From positions 434,001 to 498,000 of the forward strand of contig NZ_CP016804.1 of assembly GCF_001886955.1 (NCBI RefSeq): 64,000 nt of DNA. Reading direction: 5' to 3'. The DNA is from Halodesulfurarchaeum formicicum (GTDB taxonomy: Archaea > Halobacteriota > Halobacteria > Halobacteriales > Halobacteriaceae). The notes under the pieces were generated by a model that made no database searches, was not told the DNA's origin, and worked only from the letters and a program-made list of their open reading frames with translations. This document shows positions 35,652-44,610 of this stretch, one piece after another (position 1 is the stretch's first letter; each line of letters opens with the position of its first letter). A program made the position numbers and the translations under genes.

Positions 35652-36233
35652 CTACTCCTCGTCCGGTTCGATGACTTCCGGATCGGCCAGGGCCTCGCGG
35701 AGCGAATCCAGCCCGTTGACCCACTCGGTCACGAGGCCGTACTCGATCTCCTCGGTGACACCGATGTCCAGCGAGTCGCCGTCGATCAACTGGGTGCCGG
35801 CCGCGGAGGCATGGCCCAGGGCCGCGTCCAGATCCTCCTCGCCCTCCGCCGCGGCGGCGTGGCGGATGTGCTCCTCGACCGTTCCGTCCTCGACTGGCCC
35901 CTCGGCGACGAAGCGCTCGGCGCTGTAGAAGACCGCGACCAGACTGGTCTGGACGCCGTCGACGAGCATGAGGGTGTCCTCGTTCTCGATCTCCGGGTCC
36001 GAGAGGACGACATCGCGGATCTCCGCGAGTTCGCTCAACGTCTGCTCGCCATCGATCTCCTCGTCGGTGTAGGCGGTCAGGATCTTCGCGACCGCGATCG
36101 CCACGTCGTCCTGGAGGTTCAGGAGGAGTCGGGCGGACTCCTCGTCCTCCGGGTCGATGTCTTCTTCGCGCAGGCGATCCAGCCAGTTCTCCCAGCGTTC
36201 TTCGGAGTAGAACTCCGCGTCGGGGGCACTCAT
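35652..36233 (-). CDS. DUF2150 family protein
   Basis: 193 residues, very acidic, mostly helical, with no membrane segments. It matches the archaeal DUF2150 pattern (SEERWENWLDRLREE near the start, EEIEYGLVTEWVNGLDSLREAL near the end). Function unknown. A CTTAAT box at about 36256-36262 supports a leaderless start at 36233. Confidence 0.75.
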   Translation of the reverse strand: MSAPDAEFYSEERWENWLDRLREEDIDPEDEESARLLLNLQDDVAIAVAKILTAYTDEEIDGEQTLSELAEIRDVVLSDPEIENEDTLMLVDGVQTSLVAVFYSAERFVAEGPVEDGTVEEHIRHAAAAEGEEDLDAALGHASAAGTQLIDGDSLDIGVTEEIEYGLVTEWVNGLDSLREALADPEVIEPDEE

Positions 36234-36330
36234 ACCCGGACTGGAGAGCGCCCCGGATTAAGGCCTTTCCTTCGCCACCGAGCTGTGCTCGAACGCCGGG
36301 GCTTATGTGGTGGCCGCCGAACGCGGCCCT

Positions 36331-36956
36331 ATGACCGAGACAGCGCCCAGTCCTGAGGCGGTAATCGAGCTCCCCGCACCCCAGACTGCGGGCTCCCAGT
36401 CGGTCGAATCGCCGCGCGCCGCTCACGGCGGGAGTTCCAGTCCGGGCCGATTGAGCTTGGCGACGTTTCTCAGCTGCTCTGGGCCGCGCAAGGCGAGACC
36501 GACGCGGACGGCCACCGCGCGGCTCCGAGTGCGGGTGCGACCTACCCCCTCGAAGTATTCTGTCTCGTTGCGAGGGATGGCGTTCCCGAACTCGATGCAG
36601 GGATCTATCGGTATCGGCCCGCGTCACACAGCCTCGTGCAGGTCGGGAGCGAACCGGTTCAGACCGAGCTTCGAGCCGCGTCCTACGACCAGGCGTGGGT
36701 CGAGGAGGCCCCAGTGGCACTACTTATCGCCGGTGTCGAAGAGCGGACGGCCCGGGAATACGGGGCCCGAGCGGGCGAACTCTACGTCCCGATGGAAGCC
36801 GGTCACGTCGGGGAGAACATCCACCTGCAAGTCGAATCACTCGGGCTCGCGACGGTCTCGGTGGGCGGCTTCGAGGACACAGCGGTCGCCGATGTCATGG
36901 GTTTCGAGGACGAGCGGCCGCTCGCGATCTACCCGATCGGCCAGCGGGCGGATTAA
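36331..36956 (+). pseudogene. SagB/ThcOx-type nitroreductase broken by a frameshift
   Basis: The ATG at 36331 (TTATGT box at 36301-36306) opens a frame reading AVIELPAPQTAGSQSVE, the usual SagB start. The homology then moves to the -1 frame at about 36405-36412 and continues IAARRSRREFQSGPIELGDV, QLLWAAQG, RAAPSAGATYPLEVF, GIYRYRPASHSL, then on to a TAA at 36954-36956 (AGHVGENIHLQVESLGLATV). The second frame has a stop upstream and no start codon before the junction. One missing base explains everything. It could be a true mutation, a programmed shift or a sequencing error. SagB proteins use FMN to oxidise or reduce small substrates. Confidence 0.8.
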
Positions 36957-37801
36957 TCCCGGTCGAGGGTCGCCCGCGTGTCGATTCCATAGACTGAGCG
37001 CGGCGTCTCGACGTGGGCGCGTTCGACAGCCTCCTCGTGGCCCTGTTCGAGCAACCAGTTCACCCGGCGCGGGACGGTCTTCGGCCCCATGACCATCCCC
37101 GGTCGATCGGGGTCATCAACGTAGTCTGTCTCCATGAGGAACGGCTCGCCGGCCGCCACGGCTTTTTCCAGGTAGGATTGCTGGCTCATCACGCTCGGTG
37201 TCACGCCCGTGAGCCGGCCGCTGCTGTAGTGTTTGACGACCCGTTTCGGTTCGAGCCCCCGATCGGTGGCCCAGTCGGCGACCGCCGTGAGGTCTTCGGT
37301 CTCTTCGGTGTGGAGCTGGACGGCCACGTCAGCGTCGGCGGCGACCTCCAGGGCGTGTTTGAGCACCGCGTTCGAGGCGTCCCAGACCGCCGGCTCGACG
37401 TCGTAGTGCGGTCGGCCCGACTTGATCGCGACGGCATCCCCCGAGGCAGCCAGCTCACCGGCCACGTCGATTCCGGCCATCATGAGGTCACGAGCCTCCG
37501 AGACGGCCAGCCCGCGGTCGTCGATCAGCCGGGAGATGAGTGCCGGGTGGACGCCGAGGACGGGCCAGGCGCGCCCCGGCAGCACCTCGCTTGCTTCGGC
37601 CACCAGCGAACGGGTCGTCTCGAAGACGGGCCGGAAGTCTGCACCAGTCTCCGGTTCAACATCGAGGTGCCAGGACGGCTTGTTACAGACGAGGAGATGG
37701 GTCCCGCCGCTCCGAACGAAGTCTTTCACGGCTTCGATGCCCTTTCCCGCCCGGTCGAGATGGAGGTGGTCGTCGAGCACTGGGGTCCCCAGATCGCGCA
37801 T
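36953..37801 (-). CDS. TatD-like metal-dependent hydrolase
   Basis: 282 residues from the ATG at 37801 (MRDLGTPVLDDHLHLD). The amidohydrolase-like HxH motif lies in DDHLHLDR. Further conserved positions are VLGVHPALIS, VQLHTEETED, KHYSS and LMETDYVDD. It belongs to the archaeal TatD-related group; nuclease or other hydrolase activity is not shown. The longer frame to 37882 overlaps the NYN stop. Its stop shares a TTAA with the nitroreductase stop. Confidence 0.82.
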   Translation of the reverse strand: MRDLGTPVLDDHLHLDRAGKGIEAVKDFVRSGGTHLLVCNKPSWHLDVEPETGADFRPVFETTRSLVAEASEVLPGRAWPVLGVHPALISRLIDDRGLAVSEARDLMMAGIDVAGELAASGDAVAIKSGRPHYDVEPAVWDASNAVLKHALEVAADADVAVQLHTEETEDLTAVADWATDRGLEPKRVVKHYSSGRLTGVTPSVMSQQSYLEKAVAAGEPFLMETDYVDDPDRPGMVMGPKTVPRRVNWLLEQGHEEAVERAHVETPRSVYGIDTRATLDRD

Positions 37802-37838
37802 ATCGGCTCCTGGGTACGGGACGGGAAAATCGTGCTGG

Positions 37839-38279
37839 TCAGTCGAGGACGACGGCTTCGGTCGCGGCCGAGACGAGCGCATCGGATCGCCCGTGAGTGC
37901 CGGGTGCGATCGCGAGCGTGGCGATGCCGGCGCGGTTGGCCAACTCGATCACGGGTTTGAAGTCGGTGTCCCGGGAGGCGATCGCGAGCACGTCTAGATC
38001 AGCGTCGTGTATCGCTGCCGTGGCATCGACGGCCAGTTTTACGTCCACGTCGCCGCTGGTGACGCGCACGTCGAACCCGTGAGCCTCGCCGGCCTGAATC
38101 AGGCCGGATGGGGCCTTCTGGTCGAGGTAGAGCCGTGTAATCCCCAGTGCGCCGCGTTCGCCGGCGGTCTCGCGGAGTTCGTCGAGGTCCACGTCGAACT
38201 CCTCACGGAGGACGTTCGGACCGTCGACGAACAGCCCGACCCGGGCCGTCGACCCGAGTCGGCTGGAGAGCCATCCCAT
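37839..38279 (-). CDS. NYN/PIN-like nuclease domain protein
   Basis: 146 residues. NYN (LabA/DUF88-type) ribonuclease-like fold with acidic residues in GLFVDGPNVLREE, VTSGDVDVKLAVDA and LAIASRDTDFKPVIELAN. The ATG at 38279 is supported by an AATATATG box (38303-38310). The longer open frame to 39314 is the antisense shadow of gcvT. It lies 37 bases upstream of the TatD gene on the same strand, so two possible nucleases may share a message. Confidence 0.82.
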   Translation of the reverse strand: MGWLSSRLGSTARVGLFVDGPNVLREEFDVDLDELRETAGERGALGITRLYLDQKAPSGLIQAGEAHGFDVRVTSGDVDVKLAVDATAAIHDADLDVLAIASRDTDFKPVIELANRAGIATLAIAPGTHGRSDALVSAATEAVVLD

Positions 38280-38368
38280 ACCCGCTCGTGGGCGGGACAC
38301 GAATATATGGGCTCTGATCGCCCGCTCACCGGCTCCATCTTCCAGCAACCTTCCAGTATATAGGAAGG

Positions 38369-38377
38369 CATTAATTG
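38369..38377 (+). promoter_or_regulatory. TATA box of the gcv operon
   Basis: CATTAATTG lies 23-31 bases before the ATG of gcvT at 38400, fitting a leaderless message. A second AT-rich TATATA stretch lies just upstream (about 38354-38360). The NYN gene is divergent from the same region. Confidence 0.5.
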
Positions 38378-38399
38378 CCGGCGCCTGTGAGTTTACCTC

Positions 38400-39518
38400 A
38401 TGGCCCTGCGGACGCCACCGCTTCACGCGGTTCACGAAACGCGAGGCGCGTCGTTTACCGATTTCGGCGGCTGGGAGATGCCGGTCGAGTTCGACTCGAT
38501 CAACGAAGAACACGAGGCCGTCAGGACGGCTGCCGGGATCTTCGACGTCTCGCATATGGGAGAGATCACGGTCACGGGGCCAGACGCGACCGAGTTGATG
38601 AATCGATTGACGACCAACGACGTTGCCGCCCTCGAACCGGGCGAGGCCCAGTACGCGGCCATCACCGACGAGGAGGGCATCATCATCGATGACACGGTAG
38701 TCTACCGACTCCCGGACTCCCTTCCCGAGGGGACCCCTGGAGCCGGTGCCGATTACCTCTTCATCCCGAATGCCGGCCACGACGCCCAGATGCACGAGCG
38801 ATGGACCGCCCATCGCGAGCAATGGGATCTCGACGCCGACGTAACGAACCAGACCGACGAGTACGGCATCGTCGCCGTCCAGGGACCGGACGCCGAAGAT
38901 CTGGTTGCCGCAGCGGCCGGCGAGGCGGCCCGGGACCTCGGCCGGTTCAGCGCCGAAGCGATGACAATCGCCGAGGTGCCGGCCTGGGTCGCCCGAACCG
39001 GGTACACCGGCGAGGACGGCTACGAGATCGTCGTCCCGATGGACGAAATGGAGCCCGTCTGGGCGGCCTTCGACTGTCAGCCCTGTGGGCTCGGAGCCCG
39101 GGACACGCTCCGACTCGAGTACGGACTCTTGCTCTCGGGCCAGGACTTCAACCCCGAGGAGAACCCGCGAACGCCCCTCGAAGCCGGGATCGGCTTCGCC
39201 GTCGACCTCGACACCGACTTCGTTGGTCGCGACGCACTCGCGGCCCAGCAGGAGTCCGGTGTCGAGCAGGTGTTTACCGGGTTCGTCTTGGAGGAACGCG
39301 GCGTCCCCCGACACGGCTACTCGATCACCGACGAGGACGGTGCGGAGATCGGTGCGGTGACCAGTGGGACGATGAGTCCCACGCTGCGGGAGCCGATCGG
39401 GCTGGGATACGTTGACGAAGGTCGGGCCGAGGACGGCGAGACAGTATTTATATCAATTCGGGACGAAGGAAAGCGAGCAGTCGTTCGAACACCCCCGTTC
39501 ATAGGAGAAAACCAATGA
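38400..39518 (+). CDS. gcvT: Glycine cleavage system T protein (aminomethyltransferase)
   Basis: 372 residues. Transfers the methylene group from the lipoyl-bound aminomethyl of H protein to tetrahydrofolate (or the archaeal pterin), releasing ammonia. Typical signatures: [49 protein letters not shown] and [16 protein letters not shown]. First gene of gcvT-H-PA-PB; it overlaps gcvH by four bases (ATGA). Confidence 0.95.
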   Translation: MALRTPPLHAVHETRGASFTDFGGWEMPVEFDSINEEHEAVRTAAGIFDVSHMGEITVTGPDATELMNRLTTNDVAALEPGEAQYAAITDEEGIIIDDTVVYRLPDSLPEGTPGAGADYLFIPNAGHDAQMHERWTAHREQWDLDADVTNQTDEYGIVAVQGPDAEDLVAAAAGEAARDLGRFSAEAMTIAEVPAWVARTGYTGEDGYEIVVPMDEMEPVWAAFDCQPCGLGARDTLRLEYGLLLSGQDFNPEENPRTPLEAGIGFAVDLDTDFVGRDALAAQQESGVEQVFTGFVLEERGVPRHGYSITDEDGAEIGAVTSGTMSPTLREPIGLGYVDEGRAEDGETVFISIRDEGKRAVVRTPPFIGENQ

Positions 39519-39889
39519 GCTTTGACATACCCGAGAACCTGTACTACACCGAATCGCACGAGTGGGTCGACCCCGAGACCGGCAAGATCGGGATCACCGA
39601 TTACGCCCAGGACGAACTTGGCGACATCGTCTTCGTCGAGTTCCCCGGCGTCGGTGATCACCTCGAGACCGACGACGAACTCGGCGTCGTAGAGAGTATC
39701 AAGGCCGTCTCCGACATTTACGCGCCGGTCAGCGGCGAGGTAACCGCCGTCAACGAGGCCCTCGAAGGGGAGCCAGAACTCCTCAACGACGATCCGTACG
39801 GTGAGGGCTGGCTCGTCGAGCTCGATCTCGACTCCACAGACGAGGTCGAATCGCTTCTGACACCCGAAGAATACGAGTCCCAGCTGTAA
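39515..39889 (+). CDS. gcvH: Glycine cleavage system H protein
   Basis: 124-residue lipoyl carrier that shuttles the aminomethyl group between P, T and L proteins. The lipoylated Lys is in [39 protein letters not shown] is the conserved N-terminal part. It overlaps the stop and start of its neighbours in the operon. Confidence 0.96.
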   Translation: MSFDIPENLYYTESHEWVDPETGKIGITDYAQDELGDIVFVEFPGVGDHLETDDELGVVESIKAVSDIYAPVSGEVTAVNEALEGEPELLNDDPYGEGWLVELDLDSTDEVESLLTPEEYESQL

Positions 39890-41208
39890 TGTCAGGAAGT
39901 CCGTACGCGCCAAATACCGAGACGGACACGTCGGAGATGCTGGACGCGGTCGGGGTATCAGACGTCGAGGAGCTGTTCGACATTCCGGAGCCGGTCCGGT
40001 TCGACGGTGAGTTCGACATCGAGTCCCGGTCCGAGCCGGCGGTCCTCAATATGGTCTCGGACATGCTCGGGAACAACGACGACATGACCGAGTTCCTCGG
40101 TCGTGGGTACTACGATCACTACGTCCCCTCGGTCGTCGACCGCCTCAGCCTGCGCTCGGAGTTTCTGACCTCCTACACGCAGTACCAGCCGGAGGTCACC
40201 CAGGGCTTCCTGCAGGCACTCTTCGAGTACCAGTCGATCCTCGTGGAACTCACGGGGCTCCCGGTCGCGAACGCCTCGATGTACGACGCCGCGAGTGGAT
40301 TGGCCGAGGCTGCCCTGCTGGCCTCCCGCATCCGGGACGCCGACGGGACCGACGTGCTGGTCCCCGAGTACGTCCGCGAAGAGCGGGTTTCGGTCCTGGA
40401 GAACTACGTCGCCGGTCACGACATCCACGTGAAGCGAGTCGGGACCGCAGACGGCACCCTGGACATCGATGCGCTTACTGCGGCCGTCGACGAGGACACC
40501 CTGATGGTCTACGCGGAGTCCCCGACCACCCGCGGAACTATCGAGGAACACCTCGCCGAGATCGGCGAGATCGCCCACGAGAACGACGCCATGTTCACCG
40601 TGGCGAGCGACCCAGTCGCCATGTCCATCCTGGAGGCGCCGGGCGATCTCGGCGCTGACGTGGTCGTGGGTGATGCCGTGCTGGGGATGCCAAACGCCTA
40701 CGGCATGGGCCTGGGCATCTTTGCCACCCGGGACGACTACCTGCGACACGTTCCCGGTCGCCTGATCGGGATCGGCGAGGACCAGGACGGCAAGCGGGCG
40801 TTCACGCTCACCCTCCAGACCCGCGAACAGCACATTCGCCGCGAGCGGGCAACGAGTAACATCTGTACGAACCAGGCCTGGGTCGCGCTCCGAACTGCCA
40901 TCCACGCGGCCTCCCTCGGGCCCGACGGGCTCGTGGACCTGGCCGAACAGATGGTCGAGTTGCCCCGCGACCTGGCCGCCCAGCTCGATGCCCTGCCGGG
41001 AATCGAGGCCCCGATTCACGACCGCCATCACTTCCGCGAGTTCGTCGCCCGAACCGAGGCTCCCGCCTCGGAGATCGTTGCGGCCCTCGAGGACGAAGGC
41101 TTCGCGGTGCAGGCAGTCGACGATCACGAACTCCAGTTTACCGTGACCGAAACCAACGAACACGCAGTCGATGATCTAATCGCCGCCGTCGAGGAGGTGG
41201 TCGCCTGA
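39889..41208 (+). CDS. gcvPA: Glycine dehydrogenase (decarboxylating) subunit 1
   Basis: 439 residues, the N-terminal half of the P protein, which is split in archaea. It pairs with GcvPB to decarboxylate glycine. [38 protein letters not shown], and [14 protein letters not shown] are family signatures. It does not carry the PLP lysine. It joins gcvPB by a TGATG overlap at 41208. Confidence 0.95.
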   Translation: MSGSPYAPNTETDTSEMLDAVGVSDVEELFDIPEPVRFDGEFDIESRSEPAVLNMVSDMLGNNDDMTEFLGRGYYDHYVPSVVDRLSLRSEFLTSYTQYQPEVTQGFLQALFEYQSILVELTGLPVANASMYDAASGLAEAALLASRIRDADGTDVLVPEYVREERVSVLENYVAGHDIHVKRVGTADGTLDIDALTAAVDEDTLMVYAESPTTRGTIEEHLAEIGEIAHENDAMFTVASDPVAMSILEAPGDLGADVVVGDAVLGMPNAYGMGLGIFATRDDYLRHVPGRLIGIGEDQDGKRAFTLTLQTREQHIRRERATSNICTNQAWVALRTAIHAASLGPDGLVDLAEQMVELPRDLAAQLDALPGIEAPIHDRHHFREFVARTEAPASEIVAALEDEGFAVQAVDDHELQFTVTETNEHAVDDLIAAVEEVVA

Positions 41209-42641
41209 TGCGACACTACGATCAGGCCCGCTTCCACGACGACGAGGGCCCGGAGTACGAACCGCTGCTCTCCGAGAAGTTCGGAACCGAGCAGGCCGTC
41301 GAGGACACTCCGTTGCCCGACGAGCTGACACGGGACTCACTGGAACTTCCGGCCCCAGCCGAGCCGGAACTCTCCCGGCACTACGTCCGGCTCTCCCAGC
41401 AGAACTACGCCATCGAGACGGGACCCTACCCGCTTGGCTCCTGTACGATGAAGTTCAACCCGCCGTTCACCGAGGACGTGGCGGCGGACCCCAACGGGAT
41501 GGTCCACCCCGACAGACCCGGGGAGACCATCCAGGGGAACCTGGAACTGCTCTACACCCTCCAGGAGTACCTCGCGGAGATCGGCGGCATGGATGCCGTG
41601 ACCCTCCAGCCGCCCGCCGGGGCCGCTGGGGAGTTCACCGGCAACCGCATCGCCGCCGCCTACCACGAGGCAAACGGCGAGGGTCACCGAAGCGAGGTCG
41701 TCGTTCCGGACACGGCTCACGGAACGAACCCCGCGAGCGCCGCGATGGCCGGCTACGACGTGGTCGAGATTCCGAGCGGCGAGGATGGCCGGGTCGACCT
41801 CGACGCGCTGGAGGCTGCAGTCGGGGACGACACCGCGCTGTTCATGCTCACGAACCCCAACACCCTGGGGCTGTTCGAGCGTGACATCGAGGACATCGCC
41901 GAAATCGTCCACGAGGCCGGCGGCCTGGTCTACTACGACGGGGCGAACCTCAACGCGCTCCTCGGCCGGGCCCGACCGGGCGACATGGGCTATGACATCA
42001 TGCACTACAACGTGCACAAGACCTTCGCCACGCCACACGGTGGCGGCGGTCCGGGGGCCGGCCCCGTGGGTGTCGTCGACGAACTCACCGAGTTCCTCCC
42101 GACCCCACAGGTTCGCGAGCAGGACGGCGGCGAGGGCTACGAACTGTTCGAGCCGGCACAGACTATCGGCAAAGTTCACAACTACCAGGGGAACTGGCTG
42201 GTCCTGATCAAGGCCATGGCCTACATCGCCCGCCTGGGCGACGAGGGGCTGTGCGCGACGAGCGCGAACGCCGTGCTCAACGCCAACTACCTGGCGACTC
42301 AGATCGACCTGGACATTCCCTTCGAGCCGTTCCACCACGAGTTCGTGGCCAGTGCCGGCGACCTGGACGCCTCGGACATGGCAAAGCGGATGCTTGACTT
42401 CGGCGTCCACCCACCGACGACAAAGTGGCCGGAGATCGTCTCGCAGGCCCTGATGACCGAACCGACCGAGGGCGAGAGTAAAGAGACACTCGACCTCCTC
42501 GCGGAGGCGTTCAAGGCGGCGAAGCGTTCCGACGAGGAGGCACTCTCGAGTGCACCCCATCGGACGACGGCCCGCCGGATCGACCAGGCGGACGCCGCAC
42601 GCAACCCGCGGCTCTCCTGGCAGGCCCTCGACGAGAACTAG
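41208..42641 (+). CDS. gcvPB: Glycine dehydrogenase (decarboxylating) subunit 2
   Basis: 477 residues, the PLP-bearing half of the P protein. The PLP Lys is in YNVHKTFATPHGGGGPGAGPV. YPLGSCTMKFNPP and DTAHGTNPASAAMAGYDVVE are typical. It ends the operon and overlaps by three bases with the convergent HxlR regulator. The L protein (dihydrolipoyl dehydrogenase) is not in the window. Confidence 0.95.
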   Translation: MRHYDQARFHDDEGPEYEPLLSEKFGTEQAVEDTPLPDELTRDSLELPAPAEPELSRHYVRLSQQNYAIETGPYPLGSCTMKFNPPFTEDVAADPNGMVHPDRPGETIQGNLELLYTLQEYLAEIGGMDAVTLQPPAGAAGEFTGNRIAAAYHEANGEGHRSEVVVPDTAHGTNPASAAMAGYDVVEIPSGEDGRVDLDALEAAVGDDTALFMLTNPNTLGLFERDIEDIAEIVHEAGGLVYYDGANLNALLGRARPGDMGYDIMHYNVHKTFATPHGGGGPGAGPVGVVDELTEFLPTPQVREQDGGEGYELFEPAQTIGKVHNYQGNWLVLIKAMAYIARLGDEGLCATSANAVLNANYLATQIDLDIPFEPFHHEFVASAGDLDASDMAKRMLDFGVHPPTTKWPEIVSQALMTEPTEGESKETLDLLAEAFKAAKRSDEEALSSAPHRTTARRIDQADAARNPRLSWQALDEN

Positions 42642-43009
42642 GGCTCCACCGGGTCGTCCGCATCGGCGGGCTCTAGAAGGTGTTCTTCGCCCCACTCACG
42701 CATCGCTTGCAACATCGGTTCGAGTGCCGCTCCGCGGTCGGTCGGTGCGTACTCGACCCGGACGGGTTTCTCCGAGACGACGTTTCGCTCGACGATCCCG
42801 TAGGTCTCTAGTTCATCGAGGGTATCGGAGAGTACCTTGCTCGAGATCCCGCCGGCCTCGGCCTGGAGCGCGTTGAATCCCAGCGGGCCGTGGACCAGTA
42901 GTCGATGCACGACGACCGGGTGCCACTTCTTGCAGAAGAGAATGGCAGTCGCCTGGATCGGACACCAGTCCTCGCCCTCACACGCGACGGCAATCCCGCG
43001 CTCGCTCAT
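42638..43009 (-). CDS. HxlR-family winged-helix regulator
   Basis: 123 residues. The HxlR/MarR-like domain shows FCKKWHPVVVHRLLVHGPLGFN, ISSKVLSDTLDELETYGIVERNVV and RVEYAPTDRGAALEPMLQAM. Two N-terminal Cys (ACEGEDWCPI) precede the helix, as in redox- or aldehyde-responsive members. The target is unknown; it may act on its own gene or on neighbours. Confidence 0.85.
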   Translation of the reverse strand: MSERGIAVACEGEDWCPIQATAILFCKKWHPVVVHRLLVHGPLGFNALQAEAGGISSKVLSDTLDELETYGIVERNVVSEKPVRVEYAPTDRGAALEPMLQAMREWGEEHLLEPADADDPVEP

Positions 43010-43049
43010 ACCACAGCAACGACCGGCCCGTACTTAAGAGAGGGGAGTT

Positions 43050-43217
43050 TCAGGCCTGGGCGCTCGCGGTGTCGACGTCTTCGCCGATCAGGACCATCTC
43101 GTAGCCACACTCCTCACACCACCACTTCGTCTTCTTGCCGAGGTGCATCTGGTTGCTCGCCATGAGCGAGAACGACCGCTCTTCGCCACACTCCGGACAG
43201 TAGTGTTCGATCTCCAT
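43050..43217 (-). CDS. 55-residue zinc-ribbon protein
   Basis: The ATG at 43217 (MEIEHYCPECGEERSFSLMA) gives a short protein with two CxxC knuckles (CPECG and CEECG) 26 residues apart, forming one zinc ribbon. Such micro-proteins are common and conserved in haloarchaea; a few affect biofilm or stress. The function here is unknown. An AGTATTTT box about 27 bases upstream fits a leaderless start. Confidence 0.72.
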   Translation of the reverse strand: MEIEHYCPECGEERSFSLMASNQMHLGKKTKWWCEECGYEMVLIGEDVDTASAQA

Positions 43218-43330
43218 CGTACCGACTCTGTGTGCCCCGCCACATTGAAAATACTGATTTCCTGCGGGTCGAACCCGCGACCCGGACCGGGTGCCGAACA
43301 CATTTACCCGGGTAGGGCCTTCTGGAGAGT

Positions 43331-43570
43331 ATGACGATTACGCTATACGCACTCGACGGCTGTCCCGCCTGTGAACGGGTCATGGAGACCCTCGACGCAA
43401 ACGAGATCGAGTACGAGGTCCACTGGGTTGATGCCCTGTTCTCCGAGCGGGACGAGGTCAAGGCGGTGAGTGAGCAGCGTGGGGTTCCCGTACTCGAGGA
43501 CGACGACCGTTCGGTCGTCATGGCCAACACGGACCGGATCATCGAGTACGTCGAGACGACGCTTGCATGA
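43331..43570 (+). CDS. Glutaredoxin-like protein
   Basis: 79 residues with a thioredoxin fold: CPAC active site in YALDGCPACERVM, cis-Pro in RGVPVLED. Likely a thiol-disulfide carrier. It overlaps the adenosyltransferase gene by four bases (ATGA), so the two are co-transcribed. A CATTTACC box at 43298-43305 supports the start. Confidence 0.85.
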   Translation: MTITLYALDGCPACERVMETLDANEIEYEVHWVDALFSERDEVKAVSEQRGVPVLEDDDRSVVMANTDRIIEYVETTLA

Positions 43571-44097
43571 CGGTCTACACCGGGCGGGGTGACGAGGGAC
43601 AAACCGATCTCTTCGACGGGTCACGAGTGGCAAAGACCAATTTGCGGGTGCAAGCCTACGGGACGGTCGACGAACTCAACGCCCTGGTCGGGATGGTACG
43701 CCCAACCGGTTACGCTGATATCGACGAGCGCCTGGAAAGGGTACAGAACCAGCTACACATTCTGCAGGCCGTGCTCGCGAACCCCGAAACAGGAGGCGAA
43801 CCGGCGATCGACGATTCGCACGTCCAGACATTGGAGTCGTGGATCGACGACATCGAAGCGGAACTCGAGCCCCAGCAGGAGTTCATTCTTCCCGGGGGCG
43901 GAGCGGCCGGATCGCGGTTACATCACGCCAGGACAGTCTGTCGACGGGCTGAACGGCAGGTTATGGCTTTGACCGAGGCCGAGGACGTCGAACAGGCACC
44001 GCTCGTGTACCTCAACCGACTTTCGGATCTGCTCTTCGTGACGGCGCGGCTGGCGAACAAGCGGGACGGTGTGGACGAGGTCCACCCCACCTATTGA
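43567..44097 (+). CDS. Cob(I)alamin adenosyltransferase, PduO type
   Basis: 176 residues. Transfers adenosine from ATP to cob(I)alamin to make coenzyme B12. The ATP loop TGRGDEGQTDLFDGSRV, YGTVDELNALVGMVR, and LPGGGAAGSRLHHARTVCRRAER are PduO signatures. Coupled to the glutaredoxin gene, which might keep cobalamin-handling thiols reduced (inference). It likely supplies NrdJ with adenosylcobalamin. Confidence 0.93.
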   Translation: MTVYTGRGDEGQTDLFDGSRVAKTNLRVQAYGTVDELNALVGMVRPTGYADIDERLERVQNQLHILQAVLANPETGGEPAIDDSHVQTLESWIDDIEAELEPQQEFILPGGGAAGSRLHHARTVCRRAERQVMALTEAEDVEQAPLVYLNRLSDLLFVTARLANKRDGVDEVHPTY

Positions 44098-44146
44098 ACC
44101 CGAATCGACAACGCTTAAGAGCGTCCTGTCACTAGAGCAAGTCAGC

Positions 44147-44221
44147 GGGTCGGTGGTCTAGTCAGGCTATGACGGCTCCTTCACACGGAGCAGGCCGGCG
44201 GTTCGAATCCGCCCCGACCCA
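44147..44221 (+). tRNA. tRNA-Val (CAC anticodon)
   Basis: 75 bases with a complete cloverleaf. The acceptor stem is GGGTCGG/CCGACCC with discriminator A. The anticodon stem GCTCC/GGAGC encloses loop TTCACAC, giving CAC (Val, GUG codons). A GCTTAAG box at 44113-44119, about 30 bases upstream, is a good promoter. The 5' and 3' parts are near-identical to tRNA-Val(GAC). Confidence 0.94.
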
Positions 44222-44287
44222 TTCTTCGCAACTCACACCGGCGAGGGACGCTTGTGTCCCGAGACGTGTGATTGCTCGTAAAGGGAT

Positions 44288-44374
44288 CAGCGGATTCGAG
44301 CCCTATCACGAGCGAGCTTGCGAGCGAAGTGATTTCGGTTCGAATCCGCCCCGACCCATCCACCGTTTGCTGCG
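44288..44374 (+). repeat. 87-bp tRNA-tail foldback unit, copy B
   Basis: Identical to the reverse complement of 11633-11719. It ends in the exact tRNA-Val 3' sequence (44338-44359) plus 15 bases. It lies about 117 bases past the end of tRNA-Val(CAC). Confidence 0.85.
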
Positions 44375-44406
44375 CCTCGCTCCGCTCGGCTTGCTGAATC
44401 TGTCGC

Positions 44407-44569
44407 GCAGGAGCAAAGCTCCTGCTGGATGTCGTCAGAAGCGCTGCTTCTGACTGCAAGCCAGACCGCAGAGCGGTCTGGCACTGCCACGAAGCTTCGC
44501 TTCGTGAGCAGACCAAAAGCCTTCGTCACCCCCTTCGGGGGTTTTTGCCCGAGCGCTTCGCGCTCCGGG
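44407..44569 (+). repeat. Array of six tight hairpins
   Basis: Stems at 44407-44425 (8 bp, loop AAA), 44434-44454 (9 bp, GCT), 44461-44481 (9 bp, AGA), 44488-44506 (8 bp, TTC), 44529-44541 (5 bp, TTC, then TTTTT) and 44548-44569 (9 bp with one bulge, TTC). All stems but the last are perfect and every loop has three bases. Different stem sequences argue against simple duplication. Confidence 0.7.
44529..44546 (+). terminator. Hairpin with T5 run
   Basis: CCCCC-TTC-GGGGG followed directly by TTTTT (44542-44546). It would end plus-strand transcription from the tRNA-Val region. Confidence 0.45.
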
Positions 44570-44610
44570 AAAAATCAGGTCCGCCTGCCCGCATGGCCCG
44601 TTTCGACGTG

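Larger units (their letters stand above)
44222..44610. other. Gene-free stretch rich in hairpins after tRNA-Val(CAC)
   Basis: No gene is credible here. 44233-44271 is a nested hairpin (TCACAC/GTGTGA outside, GGGAC/GTCCC inside). 44288-44374 is the 87-bp foldback unit. 44407-44569 holds six consecutive hairpins. All are listed separately. It is a spacer between the tRNA and the macro-domain gene. Confidence 0.75.

Noticed and set aside
37839-39314. 491-residue open frame for the NYN protein
   Set aside because: Residues upstream of the ATG at 38279 are antisense to gcvT and lie across the divergent promoter.
43250-43300. tRNA-like GGGTCGAACCCGCGACC stretch
   Set aside because: A T-arm-like motif alone; no acceptor or anticodon stem could be built around it.
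44407-44569. CRISPR array
   Set aside because: The stems differ in sequence and there are no equal direct repeats with unique spacers. It is a hairpin chain, not a repeat-spacer array. No CRISPR was seen elsewhere in the window.
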